A stretch of 64,000 nucleotides of DNA. It comes from Nymphaea colorata (lineage: Eukaryota; Streptophyta; Magnoliopsida; Nymphaeales; Nymphaeaceae). The stretch lies in assembly GCF_008831285.2 (NCBI RefSeq), contig NC_045140.1, forward strand, positions 21,016,370 to 21,080,369. The letters are read 5' to 3'. Shown here piece by piece: positions 1 through 12,925 of this stretch. Each line of letters starts with the position of its first letter. Position 1 is the stretch's first letter. Made by a program: the position numbers and the translations under genes. The notes under the pieces were generated by a model. The model was not told the DNA's origin, made no database searches, and saw nothing but the letters and a program-made list of their open reading frames with translations.

Positions 1-392
1 TATTATCTTTGAAGATCTCTTAGAGTCAGTTGAGCACAAGCTTCAGCACCTGGTTCTGATTCACTATTTCCATACAAAATGGACTTCAGTTCCTTGATAT
101 GCTTACTTAAATCTGCCATCTGCAAAGTGCACAGACAACTAAAGTCCAGCAATAATGCTATAACATGGATGCAATTTATTTTTTAATAATGGCTTGTTTA
201 CATACTATGCTACAAATCTTGTTAATTCTACTGATTTCCATGGGTAGAAATCACATGGACATTGTCAGGCTCCCAGTCAAAATGTTTTTTGGTAGTCTCA
301 TAAACATCTGAAATTGCATATTGCCATATTCTGAATAACTTTTAACTATGACCCGTTTATGTTCAGGTTCAGAAATTATTTGTTCCATTTGC

Positions 393-440
393 ACATCTTG
401 CATGTTAAAGAAACTTACATCTTGCATGTTAAAGAAACTT
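393..440. repeat. 24-bp perfect tandem duplication
   Basis: A 24-bp unit at 393-416, beginning acatcttgcatg, is repeated without change at 417-440. It looks like a recent slippage or short tandem duplication event in intergenic DNA. Confidence 0.9.
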
Positions 441-1460
441 GGTTTTCTCCCACTAGATCCAGTATCTTCTGTATATGTTATGGATATAGGGCCATAGGCT
501 CAATACATCACAACTTGAATCCTAGAGTTTCAGATTCAGTACTCGGATAGGGTCTTTCACAAAATTTATATTAACTCTGGATCAGGAAGGATCCAACCAC
601 ACAAAATGAATTTGCAGACTTATAGGTGGCCTAACATCTTGCAAAAACTTTGTCTGCAGACTTCTGTAGGACAAGTTTTGAAAACCTGGAAGATGATCTT
701 TTCAGTAGACCCCTCCAAAAGGCCTATGGGGCCTACGCATAAAAAGATCATTAGAGGAAAGGTTAAAGTGAGAGGTTAAGATTGTCCATTTGATACATAA
801 AACAAGCAAATACCAACAACTCAAAAGAGAAAGAATCTAAATTCCAATATTTTATTGGAAAAAGAACTTGTATCACATCTTTGATTCCTTCACGTCAAGT
901 TAATTTAGTTCATAACTTTTTTTTTTTATTTTACTATGTAATGGACTAGTGCACCCTTAAATTAATGTTGCTCTGCCACTGGTAGTAGCACAGGTACTCT
1001 CTATACATATATTTTGATGTCTATGTAGTTTGTCAACTTTACAATGTGTCTAGTGTGTCACTCGCTTCAACGGCTCATATTAAAACCGTCCAAGTTATGC
1101 ACATACTCTTTTAAGGGCATTTCAGGCAATTTAAAAAAGTAAATGGTTCTGGGATTAAATTAAAGATTGGTTTTACTACACCTCATATATATCTTAAGGA
1201 TTTCTTTTTAATGATTATGCATATGTAGTCAGTACGTTTAATCAAACGTAAAAAATAAAAATCATGTTTCCTTAGCATGTAAGGTGAGTTTAGAAGCTAA
1301 AAAGTTATGACAGTCTTTACAATCTTATTTTTCACATTTGAAAAAGATACCGTTCTCTTATGGATTCATAATGTTTTGAATGTAAAAATCGCGTCCATAT
1401 GATATACTATGTAAAAAATAAGTGACAGCGTTAAAAATGAAAGTGTGGTAAAACCATGTA

Positions 1461-1518
1461 TATACACACACGCACACACAGAGAAAGGGAGAGAGAGAGA
1501 GAGAGAAACAGAGAGAGT
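1461..1518. repeat. compound CA/GA microsatellite
   Basis: A short (AC)n tract runs into an interrupted (GA)n tract. On the complementary strand it creates an artificial Ser-Leu repeat in an otherwise meaningless reading frame. Confidence 0.85.
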
Positions 1519-2307
1519 GCGCGCGCTAGCACGCAAGCATGGACCTGCATACGTTCAATTTCATGAATCGTTTTTGCCTCCATCACCACCTCAAAGAACA
1601 CTCCATCAGTAGGGGGCCCACGGCAAAGAGAATTGGTCAAAATGCCTTGCCGGTTAGATACTTCTCCTACAAAGGTTTCTTTAGCGACGACGTAAAGAGG
1701 GCCCTCAGATGCAAACAGACTCTTCAAAGAGGAAGGTGGATGGAGAAACAAAAACCTTCGCTACTTCAGTGACAAATGGACCGACCATCAGGAATTATTT
1801 TTTAACTTAAATCTCCACCGTAACCAACAAATGAGACATCAAGGATTCCACATTGCTAGTCTAAAACACAAATAAGCCAGAGGAAGTATACCCAACGAAC
1901 ATCAGGCGAGAAAATGAAGCAAACGACTCAACGCTTATCGTCAGGAAACAACCCGGGAACAATCCAAATGAAAAAACGGTGTTAAGGTAGAGGCGACTGG
2001 CGAGGACCTTTTCTTCCCACTTCGCCTCCTTCATCTGGGAATGTAGTTAGGCAAACACGAGGATCTCCGCCGGAGTTCGGGGCTTCGACTTGAAGATTGC
2101 CTTTATCTTCACTCTTTTAAATGAACTGCTTACTGCACCAGAAGCTTCCGTGCCAACAGGAGCAAGAAGGAAGTGCTCCCTCGGCAGCGCCAATCGTGAA
2201 GGAAAAAAGGGAACTCAAGCAACGCAAGTACGCAATTCAAAGTGCTTCTTCTTCTTCTTCGCTTCCTCCTGTCTTTTTTTACCAGAGCGCTAATGATCCG
2301 GTTAGGC

Positions 2308-2399
2308 TTAGGGTTTCGGGAAGTAGAGGATTCAAGATGGCGCCTCCGCAATCGAGAGGCTCGCTCTGTGCTTTTCCCGGTTTCTTGGCAGCCGCCTGA
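2308..2399 (+). promoter_or_regulatory. telo-box leader with short ORF
   Basis: A telo-box (TTAGGGTTT, 2308-2316) precedes an ATG at 2337 in good context (caagATGGCG). The frame encodes 20 residues starting MAPPQSRGS and stops at 397-399 of that kilobase (2397-2399). Telo-boxes are typical of promoters and leaders of plant housekeeping genes. Seen: the motif and the short frame. Inferred: this may be the 5' end of a gene, or of a lost gene, running rightwards. I found no convincing continuation, so it is only a candidate. Confidence 0.25.
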
Positions 2400-3412
2400 T
2401 CGCTGGGGGGAAACGGAATAACGGTTAAAATGAAAAGAAAGTTTACAATTTTTGTCCTTATTTTATACCACGTTACCATTTTCATCCCTCCATTTTCTAG
2501 AAATATATGAAAAAAGACATTTTCCCGATTGAAATAAATATTTCTTCCTAGTCAAAACTGGAGGAGAAAAGCTAAGCATTGAACCCGACGAATAACAGAC
2601 ATTCCACCCCCCTTACTAAAATGTGGAACGTCTCTTATCATGTTGACGGCATAACGTGGAATTCTCTCTATACAAAACCATGTTTGCCAACAAGATTAGA
2701 TTTGCTCACAATTTAATTTGCTCGCAATTTTATTCTACTTGTTTCAAAATCTCTGTATTAGGCATTTTTTGCCAGCAAGAACTGCTGGACAAAAGAGTGG
2801 TCCGCTCAAATTCAATGGTGCGAGTAAGTACGTTCGAGTGTATGCATTTCTAAGAGGCAATAAACATTGCTCGGTTTCGAAATTATCTAAGTAAACTCAA
2901 TATGTTGAACCTGGCAACTTTCTTTCCACTTAAACTACTTGATGTGTTTAACCGGTTTTTCATATTAGAAATACAGTGTACCTATTGTTTTTCAAATTTG
3001 AGGCCGTTTCAGCTGAAATTTGGCTGTGGAGCCGCAGTTAAAAAACCAGGTTCTTGTAGATCTATGGTCTCACGTCGCTTCTTTAGCAACGAAAGGAGCT
3101 ATTCTCCATGCAAATACTTTACGTTTTCAGCTAATATGTTGTAGTTGTGGGTATGAGAAGAACACAACAATCAGGTTGTCGCAAATATAATGTTCATATT
3201 TCCTTAACTTCATTCTGCTTGCTTCAAGCTCTAGAGTGATGTTTACTTTGCCTTTCTCTTTGGCATCGCTTGTTTCCTGCTATTGACTGGTCATTCTCAT
3301 GCTTTTGGAATTTTGTATTTTCCTTTCTTTCCTGGTTTTGTTTTTATATGGTTGTTGATAACTTGTTTTTTTGTCAGCTCTCTCCTTCTCTTCTTATGTT
3401 GACACATGACAG

Positions 3413-3580
3413 AAAGATAATTAAGGTGATAAAATTTCCTCTGGAGATACAAGAAAGGCCAAAAGACAGAAAAATGCAACAGAACACGAGCAAGCCACGA
3501 CTAATGCAGAGGGCAACATGCAGTAGAATGAAACAAAGGAGCTGCAAATATCTCTGCGAACTGGACCATATATGCTTTAG
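3413..3580 (+). pseudogene. putative decayed last exon, unknown gene
   Basis: After an acceptor-like ...cacatgacag, one frame runs 55 codons to TAG at 3578-3580. It is broken only by TAA at 3422 and TAG at 3524. The residues between look protein-like (GDTRKAKRQKNATEHE, then NETKELQISLRTGPYML after the TAG). The second stop would be a CAG-to-TAG change. I do not recognise the family. The composition (charged, Gln/Asn-rich, ending at a clean stop) suggests the decayed C-terminal exon of a nuclear protein, but chance cannot be excluded. Confidence 0.3.
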
Positions 3581-4943
3581 ATGAAATAACGATTTTTATG
3601 CCCATGATATTGTCTTTCCTTCTTGATCAAGCGTAAAAAACATTTAGAAAATGCAATGGTCCAGTTTGTTTCTTGCATTTGTTATTGACAATCTTGAATT
3701 TTATTTGATTGTTTTGTTTATGAATTTCAAAAGTCAAGACGAGAGCTTTCCTTTCGCCTCTTCTCATCAGTTGAAGGCAATCCGTAGTTGTTTACATGCT
3801 TCAATATGATACCGAGCGCAAGAATTTGCATGCTTCAATATACTTCGTACCAGATGGCGCTATGGAGATTGGTTTTGTTACACGGATAATTCGCTTACCA
3901 AGATGAGATGAAGATTCGTGGATCAGGCAATAAGCTGAGAAAACCTGCATGAACCTTCTGGACATGTATTTTATAATTTCATTATACATAAGGTATAGGG
4001 AACTTGGACACCCTGAACTAATGAACCAACACAACATTTGCTAGCAATAATGCACAAACCACCGCCATCTTCCAAGAAGCTGGCATCTGCTAAGAGCTTT
4101 ATCGACAGGAGCAGAAGGTTCGTGGATGAGTCGATGATTCGGGAGAAAATCTGCAAGAATCTTTCGCACTCGGACCCAGTAAATGATAAAAGCCATGATC
4201 GAGAATCTTCAGGGAACCATAACCAAGTCCATCACCAAAAAAGGCCATTCATGGATGCGTTCCAATATTCCAGGTCTTGCACCCACCCGTTGAGTCCGGA
4301 ATAAGTCTCGTGAAGATAATCTAAATGGAGGCCAAACTAACAATTAACTATAGGCCGTTAACGTTTTATTAAATCTCAGGGTATAGATGTTAAAATAACA
4401 ATTACTTCAAAGTTCATTTAAAACTTCAGCAGCCACTGGGATAGTCTGTGTTCCTATAAAATAATAGCAACAACATGATTAAGATAATAAACGAATAATA
4501 AATGGGACATGAAATGTACAATTCCTTTTCAAGAAATTTAAGATCTTGCTCTCGGCGTTAATTCCTCCAACCAAACAAGATCATAGAAATTTTCCACATC
4601 CGCGAGACAGTTTTAGTATAAAAAATTTTAAGCACGTAGATGGAAAATTCATAGTTGGGAGGAGAGGGATCTAAGACTGGGAAGGAAGAGCGGATTTTAT
4701 ACTATGTAAAGTTTACTTATTTTAAGTTACCTAGAATTAGAACTCCCCAAAGCAGACATTTTATTTCTGGGAAAAAAAGAATAAAGGGGAAATCCTCAAC
4801 TACTAGAACTTGAAGGGCCATTGTCGCGAGAAAGAAGACACCAGAGATCTGATCAGATCCATCTCAGCCGAAGACCCGGATTACCGCAAGCCCGTCATTC
4901 TCTCCGCCCAGCGGCAGGCCGCACTCTCCGGCGCGCTGCGAGC

Positions 4944-4949
4944 CACGTG
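4944..4949. promoter_or_regulatory. G-box CACGTG upstream of WD40 gene
   Basis: A palindromic CACGTG within ccacgtgg lies about 340 bp before the ATG of the WD40 gene. A TATA-like tttatatc follows at about 5004-5011, and then a C/T-rich leader. In plants, G-boxes bind bHLH and bZIP factors. That it regulates the WD40 gene is an inference from position. Confidence 0.35.
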
Positions 4950-5284
4950 GCTTGCTAACCGCAGCTACCCGTCATCCTTCGTGGCGTTCGCTCCTTTTGG
5001 GTTTTATATCTACATCGCTGCCCAGCCCACCGTAACCTTTTCAAATTTCCATCTCCCCGTTTCGTCCGTTGGTTCCCGCAACGTCTTCCTCTTCGCTCGC
5101 CGGCTGGTTGGCTTCTCTCCGTCCATTTCCCTACTTCCCCTCTCATCTATCTCCCTCTCCCGCACCCTGAACGTAGAGAAAAAACCAGAGGAGGAAGAAG
5201 AAGGAGAAGAAGAGGAGGCCCACCTTGCGGCTTCTCTCATTTCTCTGGTGCATGTAAACAAGAATGTGAGAGGAGGCCACCGGG

Positions 5285-6631
5285 ATGGCACTCCCACCCG
5301 AACCTAGAGGCGCGGGCTCCAACTTGATCCACTCGGACCCCGGTGCTCCTTACGCCAACGACGACGACTTCGACCCGAGGCGAAGCAGCGTCTCCACCGC
5401 CAGCCCCGGCTACTTCTCCGACCGCAACGACGGTACGAACTCGCCCTTCGTCATGTCGCCCTGGAACCAAACGGCTTCCTACGACCCCCCCTGGACCCAG
5501 GCGCCGTTTCCGCAAGAGGATAACCACGAGGCCGGCCACGGGCTCATCGGATCGTTGGTGCGAGAGGAAGGTCATATCTATTCGCTGGCCGCATCGGGCG
5601 ACCTGCTGTACACTGGCTCGGACAGCAAGAACATCAGGGTGTGGAAAAACCGAGAGGAGTACGGTGGGTTCAAGTCGCACAGTGGGCTGGTGAAGGCAAT
5701 TATAATATCCAGTGAGAAGATCTTCACCGGCCACCAGGACGGCCGGATCCGTGTCTGGCAGGCGTCACCGAAGAAACCTGGGGTGCACAAGCGGGTTGGA
5801 ACGCTCCCGACGACAAGGGCTCTTCTCAAGTGTTCACTCAATCCCAGCAACTACGTCGAGATCCGGCGCCACCGAAGCGCGCTCTGGATCAAGCACCATG
5901 ACGCTGTGTCCTGCCTGAGCATCAGCGAAGAACAAGGGATTCTTTACTCCGGGTCGTGGGACCGGACGGTGAAGGTCTGGCGAGTCTCGGACTCGAAGTG
6001 CCTGGAGTCGATCAGCGCCCACGAGGACGCCGTCAACTCGGTTGTGGCAGCCTTCGACGGGCTGGTGTTCACCGGCTCGGCGGACGGGACGGTGAAGGCG
6101 TGGCGGCGGGAGGTGCAGGGGAAGAGCTCGAAGCACGTGCTCGTCCACACGCTGCTTGCCCAGGAATGCGCTGTCACCGCACTCGTGGTGAACCCATCTG
6201 ACTCCGTCCTCTACTGTGGGTCGTCCGACGGGATGATCAACTTCTGGGATCGGGAGAAGCAGCTGTCGCACGGCGGGGTGCTCAAGGCCCACAAGCTTGC
6301 CGTGCTCTGCCTGGCTGCTGCGGGCTGCCTCGTCTTCAGCGGCTCCGCGGACAAGAGCATCTGCGTCTGGAGGCGGGACGGCGGTGTCCACTCATGCCTG
6401 TCCGTGCTCCACGGCCACGGGGGCCCCGTGAAGTGCATCGCGGTCGAGGCCGACCAGGAGAACGGGGGCACGTCCGATGGCGACAGGCGGTGGATACTGT
6501 ACACTGGCAGCCTCGACAAGTCGGTCAAGGTGTGGAGGGTGAGCGAGGTCCCGCCTGAGATGGGTCAGTGGGCGCGCGGCCCAGCTCAGCCTGAGGACCC
6601 CGCCGCCTCATTCCCCGGACCGGCGCGGTGA
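5285..6631 (+). CDS. JINGUBANG-like WD40 repeat protein
   Basis: Single-exon gene of 448 aa, markedly more GC-rich than its surroundings. Residues 1-90 form a low-complexity Ser/Pro/Asp-rich N-terminus. Seven WD blades follow, at about 97-121, 132-158, 206-232, 246-273, 294-321, 336-362 and 379-417. Most end in the Trp-containing signature (IRVW, VKVW, ICVW) and carry GSxD turns. A stretch of about 35 residues between blades 2 and 3 ([18 protein letters not shown]) is typical of the plant JINGUBANG/JGB group, which in Arabidopsis restrains pollen germination by interacting with TCP4. The ATG at 5285 (accgggATGG) fits the family N-terminus. The protein is probably a cytosolic/nuclear scaffold with no catalytic motif. 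The exact paralogue cannot be fixed without a tree. Confidence 0.9.
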   Translation: MALPPEPRGAGSNLIHSDPGAPYANDDDFDPRRSSVSTASPGYFSDRNDGTNSPFVMSPWNQTASYDPPWTQAPFPQEDNHEAGHGLIGSLVREEGHIYSLAASGDLLYTGSDSKNIRVWKNREEYGGFKSHSGLVKAIIISSEKIFTGHQDGRIRVWQASPKKPGVHKRVGTLPTTRALLKCSLNPSNYVEIRRHRSALWIKHHDAVSCLSISEEQGILYSGSWDRTVKVWRVSDSKCLESISAHEDAVNSVVAAFDGLVFTGSADGTVKAWRREVQGKSSKHVLVHTLLAQECAVTALVVNPSDSVLYCGSSDGMINFWDREKQLSHGGVLKAHKLAVLCLAAAGCLVFSGSADKSICVWRRDGGVHSCLSVLHGHGGPVKCIAVEADQENGGTSDGDRRWILYTGSLDKSVKVWRVSEVPPEMGQWARGPAQPEDPAASFPGPAR

Positions 6632-9600
6632 CTGCGGAGTTGATTAACAGGGCGGAACGTGAGCTGGGTTCCGACTGGTGGACTGCGGCATGTTCCGTCA
6701 CGAGACGAGTGAATCATGGCGACGCTGGTGGTGGTGGTGGTGGTGATCGAACCGGGATCGTCCAGGCTCCTGGCTCCGGACCATGAGGTGGGTGCGTGGG
6801 CTGGCGCTCGGTTATCAATATCTTTGTATATGTAATGTGAAGGACACAAGTTGAATGGAAGCATTTAGCATTTCTCATCGCAATATGGGTTGTAATATGG
6901 TGAGGCACTTGTTTGTATGTTTGCTACTACTGGTTATTAGAAAAAAAAAAAGAAAAAATAAAAAGAACACAAACTATCTAACCTTGCGGCTGTTTTCAGT
7001 ATGATGAGCATATGCTGAGACTGCAGGAACATTTTACCACGGAAATGTAACCTTTTAAGTGAACCATAGCATATTGCTTTTCTTTTGTTTAAGAAGAGAA
7101 GCATTAGAAACTGGAATCTGCCTAATTATATGTTGAAACGACGTTTTGACAGAACGAACCACGTTGATCATCGACGAGAATTTGTGGCAAAATATATATG
7201 ACAGTGAAATCGGTGTTTCTGCTATGATGTGATCATATGCCTCTATTTGTTTATATTGACACTGCAATATGATCTAGAAAAGTTCAAGGGTTCTCTCGAA
7301 ACTGCGTGGCTTGATGGCTGGCTGTCGGTGGAAGTCTATTTTTAACAACGTTCGACCTTAAGTGCCGGTGAAGAAGGACTTTCACTGACATTTAGAAAAA
7401 GGCGTCGCTTCAAGTCTATATTTGTTGTATGGGTTTGGTTTCGGGGGCATCGGTTCATTATTTTTAAAACTTATGGTAATCTCACTTTAAAAGACACTTT
7501 GAATTGGTAAAATACTTGAGGCATAAACAGTATAATGCTTCCTTTGTGCTTCAAATATCCATCACACCCCGACATCTTTGGGGTTTCCCTAGCAGGTAAT
7601 GTGAATTTGGAATTTGCAGGCACATCTTGAGACGGTTATATATATATATATAGAAAAGAGGGGGGGAAACTAAAGCTAATAAGATTCCATTAAACATTAT
7701 TTTAATTGGTTCAGCTTTATCATGTCAACAACACTGTCCTCGAAACTTTAAGTACGTCTCTTTATATTCTTTCACCAACCGAGCTAAGGCTGGTCCATTT
7801 CTGGTATGCACGCACCATGTAGCTGGAAATTAATACAATCCAAGTTCGACAAGCTGTCCAGGCTAGCTCGATGCATAAAATTGGAAATTGAATAGAATAA
7901 ATACAAACAAAAAAGTACAAGAATAAATACTACAAATAAAAAATTGTCAAAATCTTTTAGAAAGTAAAAATAAAAAATATAGTCCTCCCAAATATAGTGA
8001 GTCCAAAGGTTGTGAGAGGTATGAAACTTCTATCAACTTCCGGCACACGTGACGCGTGTATTACCTCTTTCACTTTAATTGAACTGTAATGGTTTAGGTC
8101 GTGTATTATATTCATCTTGGAACCTAATTGCTTCTTGCTTCCCCTAACTATAATAATTGAGGTATGGCTTTTATGTGTCGTGACCCTGTATGAGGGTACA
8201 TGTGCAATTGGCACAAAGAAGAATTATTGTCCTTCAAAGTCTTTTCGATCCATTAAATTTTTTAGGCAACGACTTCTTTATTTTGTAAAATATGATTAGT
8301 TGATAGGTAATCGACGATATGCATCACGTTGGTGTCATGAACAGTATCCATCTCCCTTCCATTCCCGTTGGGACCAAAAATCCCTGGCCTCTTGTGTTCG
8401 ATCGTGGATGTGGATTTGAAGTCTACCATGTTACCGTCCATGTGGATATCAAATCCATTATTTGTTTAAACGGTGCATGTTCACATCAGTTATTAGATAT
8501 TGGACTTCTTATCATACATATATACTTACCATATAGCATATGACACCATGATATTATTATTGTTGTTGTTGCCGTTGTTGAATAGATATCTGTTTGCAAT
8601 AGTACCGTCTTTAATGCATCATCATGAATGCTTTCCTTGAAAATTATTACGTAACTTTTTATGTTGCACTGTTCAGGAAGATTGAAGGAGATTTTCCCAA
8701 TTGTTGAATGTTTATCTAACCTTAGATTTGCCATCTATTCGTTAACATCCTTTTTACTTTTTCTTTTTTTCACCACCCACCCACTCTTGCATCTATTGGA
8801 CACTAAGTTGTGAAAGAACCACATTAAATTTCCTTGGCTGCTATTTTGCATACATGATTTGTTGTGCAACTTTTATGTATTAATCTCAGTGATGTGCAGA
8901 CAAGTGGTTATTTACTTTCATGTCAAGTCATAATCACATTAGTTTTGAAGTATAGGAATGTTTGCTATGGTGAAACTTTGATCGGGACGATGTGGTAAGC
9001 GACTTTGATCGGTAACATGACCAACCGCGTGTGGATCGTGACATTCATCATCTTCACATATCAGGCAAACAAAGATGAACTACATGCATGTGAATCATTT
9101 GCCAGAATAGTGTAACCAGTTCGCATGGAGGACTAATCGACTTAATCACTTATGTTGAATAAAAAATTAATTCATATCCGCCATTAGTTTCACCTTCACA
9201 CCTCCTTCTGTGATACATCTCTACGTTAGGAGGTGAAAATTTTCCGAGTGTGAAAATAGATATGCTCCAAAAGCTGTCGCTATACAAAAGGAGGAATCGA
9301 GCTCATCCCTGATAAACGACAATAAGAACATACCTGAAGTGACGTATTTAAGTTGGTGCATACAGATCTTGTAGGCAAAATGAATACATTTTTCACAATA
9401 AACATTTGTCGGAAGACCAAGACATGCACATTGAGTTTCTAGCGGCGATTATCCTTTCCTGAATAGACGTGAAACAGGAATAATACACACGCTAGCAGAG
9501 GATGATATCATATCAAAATCCACTTGGTTCCACTTGGTTCAAACTTCAAAGCACTCTGAAACGTGACTTACTACGTGAGACCAAAATAACAGAGTTTTTT

Positions 9601-10731
9601 ACTTGTTCCAAGGAAAGAGATGAATTTAGCTTGATTCAGCATGTAATATCTGAAAACGTGCATCGGGTCAACCTGAGGCAAATTCTTTCAGAAAAAAATA
9701 AAAGTTATTTTGATCCATACAAACAAAAGATTTTCTTGGTGATTAATCAAAATATAATTTTACAAATAATGTGATCTATATGGTTCAAAATCCACAAAAT
9801 ATAATCACGAATACACTGTTTGGCGTATGGAAAAGAAAAGAAGTAAAATAAAAAATTTAAAGTTCCTAACATTTCATTGTTCGTTCAAATAAACATGTCC
9901 TATAATACATCTGTAAAGCCACAAATCCGGAAAGACATTTGGACTTAAAAATGTAGCTAAATAAGTTTTGGGGAGTTATATGCCACCGCATCCTTTCAAC
10001 TCCCACAGCATCCGTAGGAGAAGAAGCAATGGCATTTCACAAGAGATCGTCCGCCGTTTACCACAGAGATGCTCGTTTTGGGGACCATGAACAGGAAAGA
10101 CTACAATAGAGCAAAACCCACCGAGTAAAAGTACAAACAAACAAATATTAGCCGAACATATTACCTTTGGGCTCCTTTCAGAAGTACCTTACTGAACTCC
10201 GTCCTTTTCAACTGGTTTCCCCCCTCCAAAAGGAAAAAAGCGACACTCGTGGCACCATCAACTAATTATACGTACACCGTAAATTTTGCTTTTCCTCAAC
10301 CTCTTTTCTCTTTTTGCTGGTTCAGTAGGAAAGAGAGCCAGTCGTCCATAGCCTATGAATAAAAATACACAATTGACAAATACGTGGTATAAAAGAATAC
10401 GTTACTGAAAGCCCATGAACGAACGTTTTCCTTTCATCGTCCTTCACTAAGCCGAGCTGAGTAGCCTGGGAAGAGTTTCATACAGCAATTCTCCCTCTTA
10501 CCTCTTTTCTTACTGCATTCTTATGCTTGCTTTCCCCTGATACCCCGAAAGCAGGTGGCCTCTAGCATCATCTCCACAGACGATGTAGGAAATCTTCCAG
10601 GTTCATAGGATCAACACAAGAAGCAGGTTCCGTTTGTCATGTCGTTCAAAAGAAAAATCCCACCACTCGTAGTGCCGGTTGGCCACTTGTTTCCAAACAG
10701 TTTCCCATGAGAATGACATTCTTTTGTAGCA
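6632..10731. other. intergenic between WD40 and RUS1 genes
   Basis: About 4.1 kb with no reading frame I can support. It starts with the 3' region of the WD40 gene, including a short (GGT)n run near 6725-6745. It continues as AT-rich DNA with a small (TA)n tract near 7637-7652 and GTT-rich patches near 8555-8580. No RNA gene or recognisable transposon domain was seen. Confidence 0.6.
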
Positions 10732-12879
10732 TCACATTTCTAAGCTGAACCTTATCTGTTCTTGAGAGTTCAATAGCACGTTTTTCACAATCCACCCCGA
10801 TTTCTTCATTTCTTCCGTAAGGAGGCCAATGCTCCTTTCCGCAAATTTCCTGCTTTCACCTACCATCTTAAACCAATCCTTGGCGCAGGTGTCAAAAGAC
10901 TCAAAATCTGAATCTTGGGTATTTCCAGGATATGCAATCTCTAGTGGTTCATCCTTGGATTGAACCGATGTTGCACCTAGCATTGCCTTGGTTCTATGCA
11001 GCGAGAGAGTTTCACGAATATGACATGCCTGTAAACAGCATCACAGAGTCATAACAGTATAATGAAATCAAAAGGGTTGGCAGCAAATTAAACAGTTCCA
11101 TCGGCTTCTCAGTTCACCTCCAACATGCCTCTAAGGATGTCTGTAGTGCAAGCCTTTCGATGCAAACAAAGCAGCAAACAATCCTGAGATCCAAAATGAT
11201 TATTCAACAGTGCATAAACAAAAATTTACATGCGTGAGCGTGCTAGTGCAAATAATCACTTGTCATACTTAATTGATGCATACCTTGCTCGCCTCCAAGC
11301 AGATGAAGTACATGTCATTTGTTTGTAAGGACTGCATTGTTTGCTGTAGAAACTCCACACAAGGATCCTTGGTGTCAATACAACCAATTCTGATTTGCCA
11401 TTGCTTGTTGTCTGAACCAAAGTCATTACTAACCATGTGTAAGGTTCATCATCAACAGCTAGGAAATACCATGCTTTATTGCACCAATATTGTGATAAAA
11501 ACAACTATTTATGTTTTCCTAATTCCTATCTATTCAAAATTTCATGCATTTTAGATATTCTATATCTGCCGATGTTCTTTTTTGGGAAAAACTGAAAGTT
11601 CAGAGTATCATAAAGCTTCCCTCTTTTGATATGTACAGAAGAAAATGATTTTTTTTTCACAATCGTAAGTACATAAACCAGAACTAACTAACACAGGAGA
11701 TCCTTTTCCTTAGAATAATGATGATTTGACCAGGTCTTCCCTGGTTCTTACCATCTGAACATAGAGATCGGCCACACCAAAAGTCAAAATCTATTTACGG
11801 ACACGACCACACCATTGACTACAGTATCGTTTCAATTATAGTAACAGTAAAACGTATACAAAAGCAACGAAACGGAAACTCCAGGGCATGGTCACCTTTT
11901 CTCCACATGGTATTGTCTTCCTCGCTGCTTACTTCAGCTGGTGAAGGTATCAATCCAGATTGAATCCATTGCTTTACTATAATGTCCAGCCTATTCTGCA
12001 TAACCAAATCGAAGATCAGATTCAGCCTTTTTTGCCACAGAAATAAGAACAAAGAGCTTCTTGATAATGTGGCAGACAAAAAAGAAAGACACATGGGATA
12101 ACTTTAAGAGAAGCTTCTGAGATGATTCTAAAGCTTGCATTTTATGATAAAACAAGGCCTGGCATTCAGGAACAAGAGAAATTTAGACAAAAGCACAAGC
12201 ATATCATAAGAAGACCAAATAAAACAAGCAATTATTTGTCAGTCAAGCATTTCAAAACAAAATGGAATATAAATATGTTGCATATAAATATGTTGCAGAA
12301 AAGGTAAACACAAATTCACCTGCTACTCAGGTGATAATGATATACATTCTGCTACCATATATTTTCCCCTATTTCACACAAGTACATGCATGCACAAGAT
12401 TAATACCTAAGAATATGTATGTAAACATGAATGGAAATTTTTGAAAAAATAAATATAACACCCTATGGGTGTGGAAGGTTTGAGAATAGTCTCACACATG
12501 TTCAGAAACCTTCAGAGGTTTGTATAGCGATTCTAAAGTACAAACTGAAGCTGCCTACTGGGTGCATTGAGAATTATCATACCAAACAATCAGGTCCGTT
12601 TTGGGCCAGGTTGTTATGGTAAAGGCATTTCAAACACTCAAGTTCTAAGAGATACTAGACATTCTAAGAGCACGTCTATCCTGAGATCTATGCCACATAG
12701 GCATGCCTAAAAGGGTGCCACACCCATGTCGTCATGGCTGGACACAGTGCAAGTGCCAGACGCAACAAAATTACATTTTATGTTTTCTGGTCTACTTTGG
12801 TATTTCTACTTTCTAGTTTAGCAATTACATTTTATGAATATGAAAAATCAATGTGTTTGTTTGCCTAAGATCTTACTGT

Positions 12880-12925
<46 letters not shown>

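Larger units (their letters stand above)
1..2300. other. intergenic, no supported gene
   Basis: AT-rich DNA with only short, unrecognisable reading frames on both strands. It contains an exact 24-bp tandem duplication (393-440) and a mixed (CA)/(GA) tract near 1461-1518. I see no gene that can be defended. Confidence 0.6.

Noticed and set aside
1431-1751. 106-codon minus frame with Ser-Leu repeat
   Set aside because: The repeat is just a translated (GA)n microsatellite, and nothing else is protein-like.
2130-2351. Arg-rich minus frame (KKDRRKRRRRR)
   Set aside because: Produced by translating a (TTC)n tract. Not a nuclear localisation signal of a real protein.
4038-4304. 88-codon + frame MHKPPPSSKKLASAKS...
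   Set aside because: Both strands are open here and neither product is recognised. No splice context or promoter ties it to a gene.
4810-5307. 165-codon frame upstream of and overlapping the WD40 start
   Set aside because: It lies mostly in the GC/CT-rich promoter and leader and has no family likeness. The 5285 frame is clearly the gene.
5834-6391. 185-codon minus-strand frame inside the WD40 gene
   Set aside because: A shadow of the GC-rich WD40 coding sequence, with no independent motifs.
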